64,000 nucleotides of DNA from Saprospiraceae bacterium (GCA_013001595.1 JABDMH010000073.1:124001-188000), one strand, 5' to 3'; counted from the first letter of the stretch, positions 35,282 through 44,835 are shown. Notes: generated from the letters alone by a model not told the origin. Numbers and translations are program-made.

Positions 35282-36583
35282 ATGCAACAGAGAAGAATTA
35301 GGCATTGCTTTGAAGTGTCTTTCTTAATTTTTAATGCGTGCGCATCGATCTGTAGCTTTGCTCAGGACTTTGTTAACTATGATAAGGTATACATCGAATC
35401 TGTCAAATCTGTTTGGCTCGGTGTACCTACCTTTCCCACTGCATTTCCGATCGTTGAGCTCGGGCAAGGCTTACAATTATCTTTTGATGAAATCGGTAGC
35501 GAAGTAAGGTATCTGCGTTACAAAATCGCACATTGCGATCGAGATTGGGAGCCTTCAGATCTCACTGAAATGGAGTTCTTAACCGGTTTCAATGACGAGG
35601 AACTGAGGCAGTCCCAACTATCAGTAAGTACGCGCATACCCTATGTACATTACAAGCTTTCTCTGCCTAACAGAGAGGTACAGTGGACCAAATCTGGCAA
35701 CTATCTGCTCCATGTGTATGATGAAGATACGGAGACACCTCTGCTGACCAGGCGTTTCATGGTCTTTGAACCCATTATGGATATCGGTGCTGCACTGAGA
35801 AAACCCACTGATGTGGGTAAGAATGATTCACATCATGAAATCGACTTCATTGCCAAACACGAAGAGATCGTCATCAAAAATCCGCGGGTGGAAATCAACG
35901 CGGTCGTTATGCAAAATGGCAGATGGGACAATGCCATAAGGGAGATTGAACCCTTTCAAGTGCTTCCCAACAAACTATCATTTGACTACCAAGATCGCAT
36001 CACTTTTCCTGCAGGTAAACAATTTCGCACCATTGATCTCAGGACATTCCAACATCCTACTATAGAGGTTAATGAGATCAAAGAGTTTGACGATGCCTTC
36101 GAGATCGTGCTAAAACAAGATGACAAAAGAACTTTCGAGAATTATGATAACCATCAAGACCTAAATGGCCAGTTCATCATAGAATCTCAAGACTTCAACG
36201 ATGGCCATGTGCAAGGGGAATATGGATATGTAATGTTCAGCCTCAAATCCGCTCTCCCTCTTTACGATGATCATGTCTACCTCATGGGTGGTTTCACAAA
36301 CTGGCAGATTGATCCGCAGTTCGTCATGAACTATGAGGAGCGCTACGGGATGTACATTGGTGAAGCGTTACTAAAACAAGGCATCTATGACTACGTGTAC
36401 GCCACTGTGCCGAAGAAAGGAGGACCAGCCAATATGGAGATATTGGAGGGAAATTGGCACCAAACTGAAAACCACTATACCATACTGATCTACTATAAAC
36501 CCTTTGGAGCACGGTTTGATCGGATAATCGGGGCCCAAACTGTGAGCGCTTCCGACCTTTCATCCATTATTCGCCTCAATTGA
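35282..36583 (+). CDS. Type IX secretion system plug-type protein (DUF5103)
   Basis: A 433-residue exported protein with signal peptide (SFLIFNACASICSFAQ). It matches the DUF5103 layout: an N-terminal beta domain (DKVYIESVKSVWLGVP ... YLRYKIAHCDRDWEPSDL) and a C-terminal domain with an AMPK-glycogen-binding-like sandwich (VYLMGGFTNWQ). In F. johnsoniae the Plug protein of this family binds the periplasmic opening of the SprA barrel and blocks it when no cargo is engaged. SprA is encoded 20 kb upstream. I infer that this protein is the cognate plug. Confidence 0.88.
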   Translation: MQQRRIRHCFEVSFLIFNACASICSFAQDFVNYDKVYIESVKSVWLGVPTFPTAFPIVELGQGLQLSFDEIGSEVRYLRYKIAHCDRDWEPSDLTEMEFLTGFNDEELRQSQLSVSTRIPYVHYKLSLPNREVQWTKSGNYLLHVYDEDTETPLLTRRFMVFEPIMDIGAALRKPTDVGKNDSHHEIDFIAKHEEIVIKNPRVEINAVVMQNGRWDNAIREIEPFQVLPNKLSFDYQDRITFPAGKQFRTIDLRTFQHPTIEVNEIKEFDDAFEIVLKQDDKRTFENYDNHQDLNGQFIIESQDFNDGHVQGEYGYVMFSLKSALPLYDDHVYLMGGFTNWQIDPQFVMNYEERYGMYIGEALLKQGIYDYVYATVPKKGGPANMEILEGNWHQTENHYTILIYYKPFGARFDRIIGAQTVSASDLSSIIRLN

Positions 36584-36663
36584 TAGAATAAGTCTCCCTC
36601 GATCGCTACCTGTTTTATAACATTGTGTCCGAGGCTGTCGACATCGTTTAATATCCAGTCCGT

Positions 36664-38091
36664 ATGAACTTAAAAAGCTACTCACTCATCTTCTGTTTCT
36701 TTTGGCTTAGCTTATCGAGCCACAGTCAAGAAAGCTGGTCTCTGGAAAGGTGCATCTCTTATGCCTTTGAACATAGTCTCACCATCAGACAAAGTAGGCT
36801 AGATGCCAAACAAAGTTCCATTAATCAGATAGCTGCGAAACAGCTGCGGGCACCTAACTTAAATGGCAGTTCTAATTACAACATAAGTTACGGTAGACAG
36901 ATTGACCCTACTACCAACGATTTCATTAATCAGCGATTCAACAGTCAGAATCTCTCAGTCAATGGAGGAATCACTCTTTTTGCTGGGGGTCGCATTAATA
37001 GTCAAATTAGGCAGTCCAATCTGGCCGTAGATGCAGCTGATCTTGACATAGAGCAATTGGAGAATGATCTGGCATTAAACATAGCTCAGACCTATTTACA
37101 AATCCTTTTTGCAGAAGAAAATCTGGCGAATGCAAAGAAGAGCCTTGAACTGATTCAAGCTCAGTTAGATCAAATGGAGAAAATGATCAGGGCCGGTTCT
37201 CGCCCTCGAAATGCGGGCCTTGATCTCGTGGCTCAAGTTGCCCAAAGTGAACAAATGGTTATCAACAGCGAAAATGAGATTACAATTGGGTACCTCAACC
37301 TCAGACAATTGCTCCAAATGGAGGACACATTAATCCGTATTGAGATACCTGAAATTTCTCTCCCCTCCGAATATGACATTGCCGCACTGAACACGAAAAA
37401 GGTGTATGAAAGTGCGCTATCCTGGCAACCCAATATTCGATCAGGATTGCTGCGAAGGAAACAAGCTGAACTGGGTGTACTACTATCCAAGACAGACATG
37501 ATGCCTAGTTTGAGTTTAGGCTTTTCTGTGGGTTCTCGATTTTCCTCCTTTACACGCAGGCAAGGCCCGCAAATAGATACAGAAACTACATCGCAAGATA
37601 TTTTTCTGAATGGAGAAATGCTGGTCCTCTCTTTTGACCAACCGATTTTCGACTTTCAAAAAGTAAGTTACTTAGACCAGATCAATGAAAATCTAGCATA
37701 CGGTCTGGGGTTGAACTTGGCGGTCCCCATTTACAATCAGGGTCGCAGTAAAGCCAATCTTCAATTGGCGCAATTAGATGTTGTTCGCACTGAAATCAGT
37801 AACCAGCAATTGAAGAATGACCTTCGCGCCAATGTGGAAAGAGCTATTACCGATGTGAAAGCTGGTAAAAAACAATATGAGGCGGCAGTCAGTACCGTAG
37901 AAGCAACACGTGCAGCCTATCAGGATACTGAAAAAAGATTTGGATTGGGTGTGGCAAATAGCCTGGAATTTGTGACCGCACAAAACAATAGAGACCAAGC
38001 AGAAACCAACCTACTCATTGCCAAATATGATTATCTCTTCAGGCTGAAAGTACTCGATTTTTATCAAGGCAAGAAACTGACCCTTAACTAG
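36664..38091 (+). CDS. TolC-family outer-membrane efflux protein
   Basis: A 475-residue outer-membrane channel protein with signal peptide (MNLKSYSLIFCFFWLSLSSHSQ). It has the two long coiled-coil repeats of the family (WSLERCISYAFEHSLTIRQSRLDAKQSS early, and QLKNDLRANVERAITDVKAGKKQYEAAV late) with a beta-strand pair between. It forms an operon with the HlyD-type adaptor gene 6 bp downstream. No inner-membrane pump gene follows, so the partner must be encoded elsewhere. Confidence 0.93.
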   Translation: MNLKSYSLIFCFFWLSLSSHSQESWSLERCISYAFEHSLTIRQSRLDAKQSSINQIAAKQLRAPNLNGSSNYNISYGRQIDPTTNDFINQRFNSQNLSVNGGITLFAGGRINSQIRQSNLAVDAADLDIEQLENDLALNIAQTYLQILFAEENLANAKKSLELIQAQLDQMEKMIRAGSRPRNAGLDLVAQVAQSEQMVINSENEITIGYLNLRQLLQMEDTLIRIEIPEISLPSEYDIAALNTKKVYESALSWQPNIRSGLLRRKQAELGVLLSKTDMMPSLSLGFSVGSRFSSFTRRQGPQIDTETTSQDIFLNGEMLVLSFDQPIFDFQKVSYLDQINENLAYGLGLNLAVPIYNQGRSKANLQLAQLDVVRTEISNQQLKNDLRANVERAITDVKAGKKQYEAAVSTVEATRAAYQDTEKRFGLGVANSLEFVTAQNNRDQAETNLLIAKYDYLFRLKVLDFYQGKKLTLN

Positions 38092-38097
38092 ACAGCT

Positions 38098-39456
38098 ATG
38101 GCTACTCGGAAAAATAAACGAATCTATTTCATCTTGATCACCATCATCCTTCTTCTGGTCGCAGCTGCCATTTATAAAAATAAAACCAGCGATAAGGGAG
38201 AAGAAGTAGAGGTGGCCAAGGTCGAAAAGCGTACCATCAAAGAAATCGTGTCTGCGAGTGGTAAAATTTTTCCCGAAAAAGAAGTCGTCATCAGTTCTGA
38301 TGTATCGGGAGAAGTGGTATCGCTACCAGTGGAAGAAGGAGATTCTATTAAGGTTGGAGACTTGCTGGCAAAAATAGATCCTGAAGCCTACGAATCGGCA
38401 GTGGAGCGCGGTACCGCCTCGGTTAATAGCTCGAAGTCACAATTGGCCATTGCCAAAGCAAATTTGGAAAATAGCAAGGCTCAAAAAGCACAGTTAGAAG
38501 CACAGTTTCAAAACACCAAGCGCATATATGAACGCAACCAGCAACTGCTGAATGAGGGTGTGCTATCTCAGGCTGAATTTGAAACTTCCCAGGCCAATTT
38601 TGAAGCAGCCCAGGCCAATTTACTGGCTTCAGAAGCGAGCATTCGTTCGGCACAAGAAAACATCCACGCCAGTGAATTTGCTGTTAAAAGTGCTGAAGCA
38701 GCCCTGAAAGAGTTACGGACAAGTTTGAAACGCACCAACATTTATGCTCCAGTGAACGGCATTATTTCAAAATTGGATATTGAGGAAGGAGAACGGGTGG
38801 TGGGCACGATTCAAATGACCGGAACCGAAATGATGCGCCTGGCAAATTTATCCATAATGGAGGTCCAGGTGGATGTCAGTGAAAATGACATTTTGAAAGT
38901 AAGTTTTGGGGATACCGCTGAAATCGAGGTAGATGCTTACCTCGATCGGACATTTCTTGGTACCGTAACTGAAATCGCTAATTCTGCCTCATCCATAGGT
39001 ACCGCTGCAAGCCTAACTACAGATCAAGTGACTAACTTTGTTGTCAAGATTCGCATGGATCAATCATCTTATGATGATCTGATATCTCAGCAAAATCCAT
39101 TTCCTTTTAGGCCAGGCATGTCCGCCTCAGTAGAAATCAACACAATGACCAAGCGAGATATTTTGACCGTGCCTATTCTGGCCGTCACCACTAGAGAAAT
39201 AAAAGACGCTAATAAAGACAATGGTAAGGATGTGGAGGAAGAAATTCAGGAAGTGGTATTTCTTTGTCATCCTGATACACTAGAGCAAGTGCCTGTGCAG
39301 ACCGGTATACAAGATGATACTTACATTGAAATTCTGGACGGTCTGTCTTCTGGTATGGAGGTCGTTAGTGGTCCCTATTCAGTGGTGACAAGAAAGCTGG
39401 AAGAGGGAGATGAATACACTAGAAAAGAGGAAAAGAAGAAAAAGCAAGATTCCTAA
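38098..39456 (+). CDS. Periplasmic adaptor (HlyD/MacA-type membrane fusion protein)
   Basis: A 452-residue inner-membrane-anchored adaptor that connects a pump to TolC. One N-terminal transmembrane segment (about 8-25) is followed by a split biotinyl-lipoyl domain (VVISSDVSGEVVSLPVEEGDSIKVGDLLAKID and IYAPVNGIISKLDIEEGERV), a long alpha-hairpin rich in A, Q and E between them, a beta-barrel domain and a C-terminal domain. The acidic and basic tail (KEEKKKKQ) is probably disordered. It resembles MacA, which pairs with an ABC pump; no ABC gene is adjacent. Confidence 0.92.
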   Translation: MATRKNKRIYFILITIILLLVAAAIYKNKTSDKGEEVEVAKVEKRTIKEIVSASGKIFPEKEVVISSDVSGEVVSLPVEEGDSIKVGDLLAKIDPEAYESAVERGTASVNSSKSQLAIAKANLENSKAQKAQLEAQFQNTKRIYERNQQLLNEGVLSQAEFETSQANFEAAQANLLASEASIRSAQENIHASEFAVKSAEAALKELRTSLKRTNIYAPVNGIISKLDIEEGERVVGTIQMTGTEMMRLANLSIMEVQVDVSENDILKVSFGDTAEIEVDAYLDRTFLGTVTEIANSASSIGTAASLTTDQVTNFVVKIRMDQSSYDDLISQQNPFPFRPGMSASVEINTMTKRDILTVPILAVTTREIKDANKDNGKDVEEEIQEVVFLCHPDTLEQVPVQTGIQDDTYIEILDGLSSGMEVVSGPYSVVTRKLEEGDEYTRKEEKKKKQDS

Positions 39457-39490
39457 ATCTTAGATTTCCAAAGAGTTACATTTTATCTAA

Positions 39491-40102
39491 ATGGCAGAGA
39501 GCATGGCTAGGAGTCGAGCTATCATCGTTTTTCTACGTGTTCCAGAGAGTGGAAAGGTTAAGACTCGACTGGCATCGACCATGGGCAAAGACAAAGCTTT
39601 GTCCATCTATAAGCAGTTGACCACGATGACTCTGGATGTTGTCAGACAGACCGATGCAGGCATCCTATTGTTCTATTTCCCTGATGTTCCTGCAGCAGTA
39701 CCAGCTTTTGGTCAGGCTTTTCGTCAGCAGGGCACAAACCTTGGAGAAAAAATCTCAAACGCATTTGACCAAGCGCTCACATCACACCAGCAGGTGCTGA
39801 TCATCGGAACTGATTGTCCATATCTAACAGTGGATCAAATTGATAGAGCTTTCAATGCCCTTGATACAGCTGATGTGGTGGTTGGTCCTGCTAGTGATGG
39901 GGGATACTATCTACTTGGCCTGAACGCTCCTGCCCCAGCTATGTTTAGAGACATAGACTGGAGTACTGACAAAGTATTGACCCAGACCTTAGCCAAATCT
40001 CAGTTGCTCGGATTCAATCATCATCTACTTGAGGAGCTCTCAGATATCGATTATGAAGAAGATTGGATCCGATTTCTGGAGACCAGAGGAGATGACCAAT
40101 AA
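39491..40102 (+). CDS. TIGR04282/DUF2064-family glycosyltransferase
   Basis: A 203-residue protein of the family I know as TIGR04282, related to CofC-like nucleotidyltransferases and GT-A glycosyltransferases. The opening IIVFLRVPESGKVKTRLA, the IIGTDCPYLT block, and the GPASDGGYYLLGL block with GT-A metal-site acidic residues are all conserved. Some members act in arsenosugar synthesis, but no arsenic genes lie nearby, so the acceptor is open. It follows the adaptor gene by 34 bp and converges with the TPR gene. Confidence 0.85.
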   Translation: MAESMARSRAIIVFLRVPESGKVKTRLASTMGKDKALSIYKQLTTMTLDVVRQTDAGILLFYFPDVPAAVPAFGQAFRQQGTNLGEKISNAFDQALTSHQQVLIIGTDCPYLTVDQIDRAFNALDTADVVVGPASDGGYYLLGLNAPAPAMFRDIDWSTDKVLTQTLAKSQLLGFNHHLLEELSDIDYEEDWIRFLETRGDDQ

Positions 40103-40286
40103 CCTATATCGTTTTCATAACTCGTCTGAAGAACCCCTTATTATTCTTTCCTATTTAATACCCACCATTAATGCAGCAGTAAGGATCTTTACCATATTGA
40201 CAAGTTCAAACAGTCATTAAGGAGACCAGTACGATCCGGTCTAGCTTCGTCAATAAATGTAATTATTATGTGCAGATGCATGGATT

Positions 40287-41015
40287 TTAGAGCTCCGCCA
40301 AAAGTTGCTCAGCAGATTGAGCAAAACGACTTCCCTCAGGTATCTGCTGTAAATATTGCTTAGCCTCCGCCAGTTTTCCCGCCTTCAAATAGGCCAGTCC
40401 TAGATACCAGGGAGCCATCTGGTCGACTCCTTGATACTCCAGAGAGAGACAGGACTCCAACATGGGGATGGCAGCTTCAACATCACCTTCTGCCAACTTG
40501 CTAATGGCCGCATAGAATGCAAGATCGAGTTTATCAGTGTGTGATTTTTGCAGTGAATTAATGGCCTCAAAAGCAGTGGCAAAATCACCTTTTTCGTAAG
40601 GGATAAAGGCTGAAGTCAATTCATCCGTTTCGGCATTGCTACGGGTGGCTTGGTAATAATGGCTAGATGGTGGTTCGAAGAAACGGTCATACAGCGAGGC
40701 ACTGTTCTTGGATTGAAAAAGGAAATAGGATGCCATTATCAAAACGATTCCAATCGCGGCCACCCTACGTACCCAAATGAATCTACGTACTTTGGCACCC
40801 TTTTCTACTGTCTTGGTTTTCTCTGAACCTTGCAAAGATTCTGCAAATCTTTGATCTAGTCTACTCATGGTAGCATCAAAAGACTCCTCCAAATACCGAT
40901 AACCCTCTGCTGCTTTTTGATCCAAGGGATCAGCATCTTCTGAAGGGCCATCACCTTTGGATTGACTTTCTTGAAGAAGCCTCTTTAATTCCGTACGTGA
41001 TAACTTTGCCACCAT
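40287..41015 (-). CDS. Single-pass membrane protein with C-terminal TPR repeats, partner of a sigma factor
   Basis: A 242-residue protein lying 6 bp downstream of the sigma factor gene. The N-terminal 80 residues are cytoplasmic and charged, one transmembrane segment spans about 84-102 (VAAIGIVLIMASYFLFQ), and the periplasmic part carries two or three TPR-like helix pairs (FIPYEKGDFATAFEAINSL, AAISKLAEGDVEAAIPMLES, LGLAYLKAGKLAEAKQYLQQI). The position and topology match an anti-sigma factor, with the TPRs as a sensor, but no classical zinc-finger anti-sigma motif is seen. The regulatory role is inferred from context. Confidence 0.78.
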   Translation of the reverse strand: MVAKLSRTELKRLLQESQSKGDGPSEDADPLDQKAAEGYRYLEESFDATMSRLDQRFAESLQGSEKTKTVEKGAKVRRFIWVRRVAAIGIVLIMASYFLFQSKNSASLYDRFFEPPSSHYYQATRSNAETDELTSAFIPYEKGDFATAFEAINSLQKSHTDKLDLAFYAAISKLAEGDVEAAIPMLESCLSLEYQGVDQMAPWYLGLAYLKAGKLAEAKQYLQQIPEGSRFAQSAEQLLAEL

Positions 41016-41021
41016 CTTTAG

Positions 41022-41585
41022 CTAATCTTCCAATTGTATATGTTGTAAACTAGTTCGCAAATTCCGCTTGCCATTTTGAATATGACTCTTTACCTTCTTC
41101 TCATCTATACCCGTTGACATTGCAATCTCTTTGTAAGACTTCTTCTTAAAATAGAACAACACAATGCAGGTTCTTTGGGTATCTTTCAGTCGTTCAATCG
41201 CCTCATGCAGCTCATTTTCTTTCTTCTCAATATGAAGATGGGCTTCTGATGTTTTTTCCACAAAATCTTCTTGATTTAGTTGAGAAAGATCATCCATCAT
41301 CACCTCCGTCTTTCCCTTTAATTTGGCGAAGCAATGGTTGCGGGTGACCAGAAAAAGCCAATTCTTAAAATCGTTGATCTTGTATTTGTGGATATTTTGC
41401 ATGAGTTGCTCCATAATCTCCATAACCGCATCTTCACTGGCATGTTGATCTTTGAGGTATCGCAGTGACCAACCCAACATTAAATGAGCATAACGCTGAT
41501 AAAGTTCTGAAAAGCCAGCAGCATCTTGGTGTTGCTGTACATGACCAATCAGTTCTTGATCATTCATTTGGCTCAATGCCTGCAT
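41022..41585 (-). CDS. Sigma-70 family RNA polymerase sigma factor (ECF type)
   Basis: A 187-residue alternative sigma factor. Region 2 (DAAGFSELYQRYAHLMLGWSLRYLKDQHASEDAVMEIMEQL) and region 4 (ERLKDTQRTCIVLFYFKKKSYKEIAMSTGIDEKKVKSHIQNGKRNLR) are both complete. The start may also be the ATG at 41567. The downstream gene encodes a TPR membrane protein and both are probably on one transcript, so the factor is likely held inactive at the membrane until a signal arrives. Its target promoters cannot be identified here. Confidence 0.9.
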   Translation of the reverse strand: MQALSQMNDQELIGHVQQHQDAAGFSELYQRYAHLMLGWSLRYLKDQHASEDAVMEIMEQLMQNIHKYKINDFKNWLFLVTRNHCFAKLKGKTEVMMDDLSQLNQEDFVEKTSEAHLHIEKKENELHEAIERLKDTQRTCIVLFYFKKKSYKEIAMSTGIDEKKVKSHIQNGKRNLRTSLQHIQLED

Positions 41586-41659
41586 GTGCTTGACTCATTC
41601 AGTGTGTTGTAAAAATACTTAATTGGATTTATAAGCCATTGCAGCACGAAATGTCACGT

Positions 41660-42505
41660 CTACAGTTGCAAATGCTCCGCTTCTTGCATATAGGCTTCAA
41701 ACTGATGATGCAATCGCAATGTGCGAGGTCCGGTAACACCATCACCAATAACCAGATCATTGATGCGAGTGACGGGTAACACACCTTTAGTAGTGCTCGT
41801 AATGAATGCTTCGCTGGCTCGCAAAAGTGCATGCAAAGGCAGCGGCCCTTCCTTGACCGTAAGCCCATGACGATGCGCAGTTTTGATTACATGCATTCTA
41901 GTAATACCGGATAAAGCCGAAGAACCACTCGTGTATAAATTCCCGTGTTCGTCAAAAATGAAGAAATTTGCCCTAGATGTTTCATGCACATTTCGACCAT
42001 CATGATAGAGTAAATCCAGTGCACGATGATTATTCAGCATCTCTCGATGTCGAATAACGTTGGCATAGTTTAGAGTTTTGATTTCTGGGCGGTCTCGCGC
42101 ATACCTATGCAATAAAAGACGAATACCGTCTTGGTAATCGACAGGATCGTAGGCTACATCCTCGTGTTGAATAATCATAATACTACTCTCAGAAGGTGTA
42201 TAGCCATCGGCAGCGGGACCACCAGTAAGCACTAATTTCGTGTAGGCTCGCTCAACTTTGTTGTGAGCAGCAAGATCTACTACATCTTGGATAAGATCTG
42301 ATCTGTCTTTCGGCACCTGAATATGCATTTTTGCGGCAGACGTGTAGAAGCGATTGAAATAATCATCAGCAAACAGGGGATAGCCGTTTCTGATGGGGAA
42401 AAAATCGAAAATTCCATATCCTCGAAGCAGCCCCAGATCATTGATGGCTACTTTGGCCTCCTTTGCAGAAAGTAGTTTTCCATTGACTGAATGATATCGG
42501 ATCAT
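41660..42505 (-). CDS. Class IV aminotransferase (D-amino-acid/branched-chain/ADC lyase type)
   Basis: A 281-residue PLP enzyme of fold type IV. Signatures are LLRGYGIFDFFPIRNGYPLFADDYFNRF, the PLP lysine in EIKTLNYANVI, and the PLP-phosphate-binding NVHETSRANFFIFD. Members transaminate branched-chain or D-amino acids or release pyruvate from aminodeoxychorismate, and motifs alone do not settle which. It is encoded 21 bp downstream of the gamma-glutamyltransferase gene, which suggests amino-acid recycling. Confidence 0.88.
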   Translation of the reverse strand: MIRYHSVNGKLLSAKEAKVAINDLGLLRGYGIFDFFPIRNGYPLFADDYFNRFYTSAAKMHIQVPKDRSDLIQDVVDLAAHNKVERAYTKLVLTGGPAADGYTPSESSIMIIQHEDVAYDPVDYQDGIRLLLHRYARDRPEIKTLNYANVIRHREMLNNHRALDLLYHDGRNVHETSRANFFIFDEHGNLYTSGSSALSGITRMHVIKTAHRHGLTVKEGPLPLHALLRASEAFITSTTKGVLPVTRINDLVIGDGVTGPRTLRLHHQFEAYMQEAEHLQL

Positions 42506-42526
42506 TGAATAAAGATAGTGGAGATC

Positions 42527-44281
42527 TTAGTAACCCAAAGCCTGATTGTCACCTCGGCGATCTGCCGCTCCAACCAGCCTTCCATCCTGTCTGACTAAGA
42601 TGGCATTTACACTTCCTATGGATCCACGAAACTCGAGGAGGTATCCTTTCTTCTTCAGTTGCCTTTGCACTTTGGGAGTAAAAGCTTCTTGTTCACCTAA
42701 GATTCGATCAGGTAACCATTGGTGGTGGTGTCGTGGAGCATTTACAGCCGTTTGTACATTCATTTGGTGATCGACTACATTCACGATCGTCTGAAAGACA
42801 GAAGTAATGATGGTGGAACCACCAGGACTACCCAATACAAGGTATGGTTTGCCATTCTTGGTTAAAATGGTTGGAGTCATTGAACTCAACATACGTTTTC
42901 CAGGTGCAATGGCATTAGCCTCAGAACCCACCAGTCCAAACTGATTGGGTATCCCTGGCTTGGCACTGAAGTCATCCATCTCATTATTCAAAAAAAAGCC
43001 GGCACCTTTGACCAGTACCTTGCAACCAAAATAACTATTCAACGTGGTCGTGAGACTAACGGCATTACCATGTGCATCTACAATGGAAAAATGGGTAGTC
43101 TGGATACTCTCAATGGCATCTACTTTCCCTTCTTTAATAACCTGAGAAGGCGTTACTTTCTTCAAATTGATGTCGTGAAACCTGGCTCTGAGGTAGCTCG
43201 AGCTGATCAGATTGCCAACAGGAACATCATAAAAGTCTGCATCACCCAGATATGTTGCCCGATCGGCATATACCCTCTTTTCTACTTCGGTGATCAAGTG
43301 GATTGACTTGTATGTATTGAAACCTGTGGTTCTCAAATCGAAGGGTTGAACTCCTTCCAATAACTGGATCAGGGCCACTCCTCCACTTGATGGAGGAGCC
43401 ATAGATATTACTTTGTAGCCGCGGTAGTCTGTGGAGATCGGATCTCGCCACTGTGCTTGATAGCTTTCCAGATCATTGGTGGTAATCAAGCCACCTCCGC
43501 GTTCCATTTCATCAATCAATAATCTTGCAGTCTCACCGCCATAGAATCCGTATCTGCCTTGGTCTCGAATACGTTCTAAAGTCTGCGCTAAATCATATTG
43601 GACCATTTGATCGCCCACCTGCCATCCCATCCTCTTGATAAAAATGTGCTGGGCATCTGATACTTTTAGAAAGGATGACTGAGCTTGATTGAAATTGTTA
43701 ACGTCATGTTGACTTAACTTGTAACCTTCCCTGGCCAATATAATACTAGGTTGGAGCAATGCGGACCAAGGCAGGCTACCATACCGCTCATGTAACCTAA
43801 CCATTCCATCTACAGTTCCCGGTACGCCTGCTGCGAGGTGACCAGCTAGGCTTTTTCCTGGAACCACCTTGCCAAGGCTGTCCAAATACATGTTCTCGGA
43901 TGCCAGCTGAGGAGCCTTCTCGCGAAACTCTAATGACCCCAGCACACCTTCATGACTGCGAAAAACCACGAAACCACCCCCGCCAATATTTCCTGCAACC
44001 GGATAAACCACTGCTAAGGCAAATTGAACAGCGATAGCCGCATCCCAAGCATTTCCACCTTTTCTTAGTATTTCTCTCCCTACCTCACTGGCTAGTGGAT
44101 GTGCCGTCACCACCATTGCATTATTGGCCACTATACCTTCTTCCTCAACAAGAGCAGGTTGAATTGAAGTGCAACTAAGTAGCATACCAATACTTAGCAG
44201 AACTAAAAGCGTGGGCCTCCAACAAGAACTCTTTGAGCCAGGTTTATTCTTTCCAACACGTCTCATAAAATGGAACATCAA
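42527..44281 (-). CDS. ggt: Gamma-glutamyltransferase, lipoprotein-anchored
   Basis: GGT hydrolyses or transfers the gamma-glutamyl group of glutathione and related peptides in the periplasm. The 584-residue precursor has a lipobox signal (GMLLSC, Cys37), so it is membrane-anchored. The self-processing site is the Thr-Thr pair at 395-396 in SIQTTHFSIVDAHGNAVS; the first Thr by alignment becomes the N-terminal nucleophile of the small subunit. LRKGGNAWDAAIA, the GNIGGGGF loop, and YRGYKVISMAPPSSGG are also conserved. The aminotransferase gene follows after 21 bp. Confidence 0.95.
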   Translation of the reverse strand: MMFHFMRRVGKNKPGSKSSCWRPTLLVLLSIGMLLSCTSIQPALVEEEGIVANNAMVVTAHPLASEVGREILRKGGNAWDAAIAVQFALAVVYPVAGNIGGGGFVVFRSHEGVLGSLEFREKAPQLASENMYLDSLGKVVPGKSLAGHLAAGVPGTVDGMVRLHERYGSLPWSALLQPSIILAREGYKLSQHDVNNFNQAQSSFLKVSDAQHIFIKRMGWQVGDQMVQYDLAQTLERIRDQGRYGFYGGETARLLIDEMERGGGLITTNDLESYQAQWRDPISTDYRGYKVISMAPPSSGGVALIQLLEGVQPFDLRTTGFNTYKSIHLITEVEKRVYADRATYLGDADFYDVPVGNLISSSYLRARFHDINLKKVTPSQVIKEGKVDAIESIQTTHFSIVDAHGNAVSLTTTLNSYFGCKVLVKGAGFFLNNEMDDFSAKPGIPNQFGLVGSEANAIAPGKRMLSSMTPTILTKNGKPYLVLGSPGGSTIITSVFQTIVNVVDHQMNVQTAVNAPRHHHQWLPDRILGEQEAFTPKVQRQLKKKGYLLEFRGSIGSVNAILVRQDGRLVGAADRRGDNQALGY

Positions 44282-44337
44282 TAGGCTCTATACGGATACA
44301 CCAATGATGGCATTCCTAACAAAGACCTACCAGCGCC

Positions 44338-44757
44338 TTAACAGTAGGTGTCAAAAGCGTGCTTAAGATTATTGGCTATCATCTCCGCACTTCGGCCCTC
44401 GATATGATGCCTCTCCAACATATGCACTACTTCGCCATCTTTAAATAAGGCTATAGCAGGTGAAGATGGAGGATAAGGAAGCAAATACTCACGTGCTTTT
44501 TGAGTTGCATCTGTATGTACGCCGGCAAAAACCGTGGTGAGCTGATCAGGCTTCTTCTCATTAGTCAATGCCAACTTCGTGCCTGGTCGAGCCATAGCGG
44601 CTGCACATCCACAGACTGAATTGACAACTAGCAATGTAGTGCCTTTTTGATTGCCGAGCACTTCATCTACCTCTTGTGAGGAAGACAGCCCTTCAAAGCC
44701 ATATTCAGTAAGATCTTTCTCCATTGGAGCCACTAATTCAAGGGGATACATACTCAT
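44338..44757 (-). CDS. Bacilliredoxin (BrxA/BrxB, DUF1094 family)
   Basis: A 139-residue thioredoxin-fold protein with the CGC motif (Cys49-Gly-Cys51 in VNSVCGCAAAMARPG) that in Bacillus removes bacillithiol from proteins under oxidative stress. The MYPLELVAPM opening and FAGVHTDATQKAREYL and PPSSPAIALFKDGE segments are typical. Bacteroidota members probably act on protein-thiol mixed disulfides with bacillithiol or a similar thiol. It lies 56 bp upstream of the ggt gene on the same strand, so a shared thiol-metabolism role is possible. Confidence 0.92.
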   Translation of the reverse strand: MSMYPLELVAPMEKDLTEYGFEGLSSSQEVDEVLGNQKGTTLLVVNSVCGCAAAMARPGTKLALTNEKKPDQLTTVFAGVHTDATQKAREYLLPYPPSSPAIALFKDGEVVHMLERHHIEGRSAEMIANNLKHAFDTYC

Positions 44758-44835
44758 TTTTCATTCTTTTTTAGCTTACAAATCGTCTTTTGAACATAAA
44801 GTTGTCACCAAAGGTTTTCAATGACCATTGCAATA

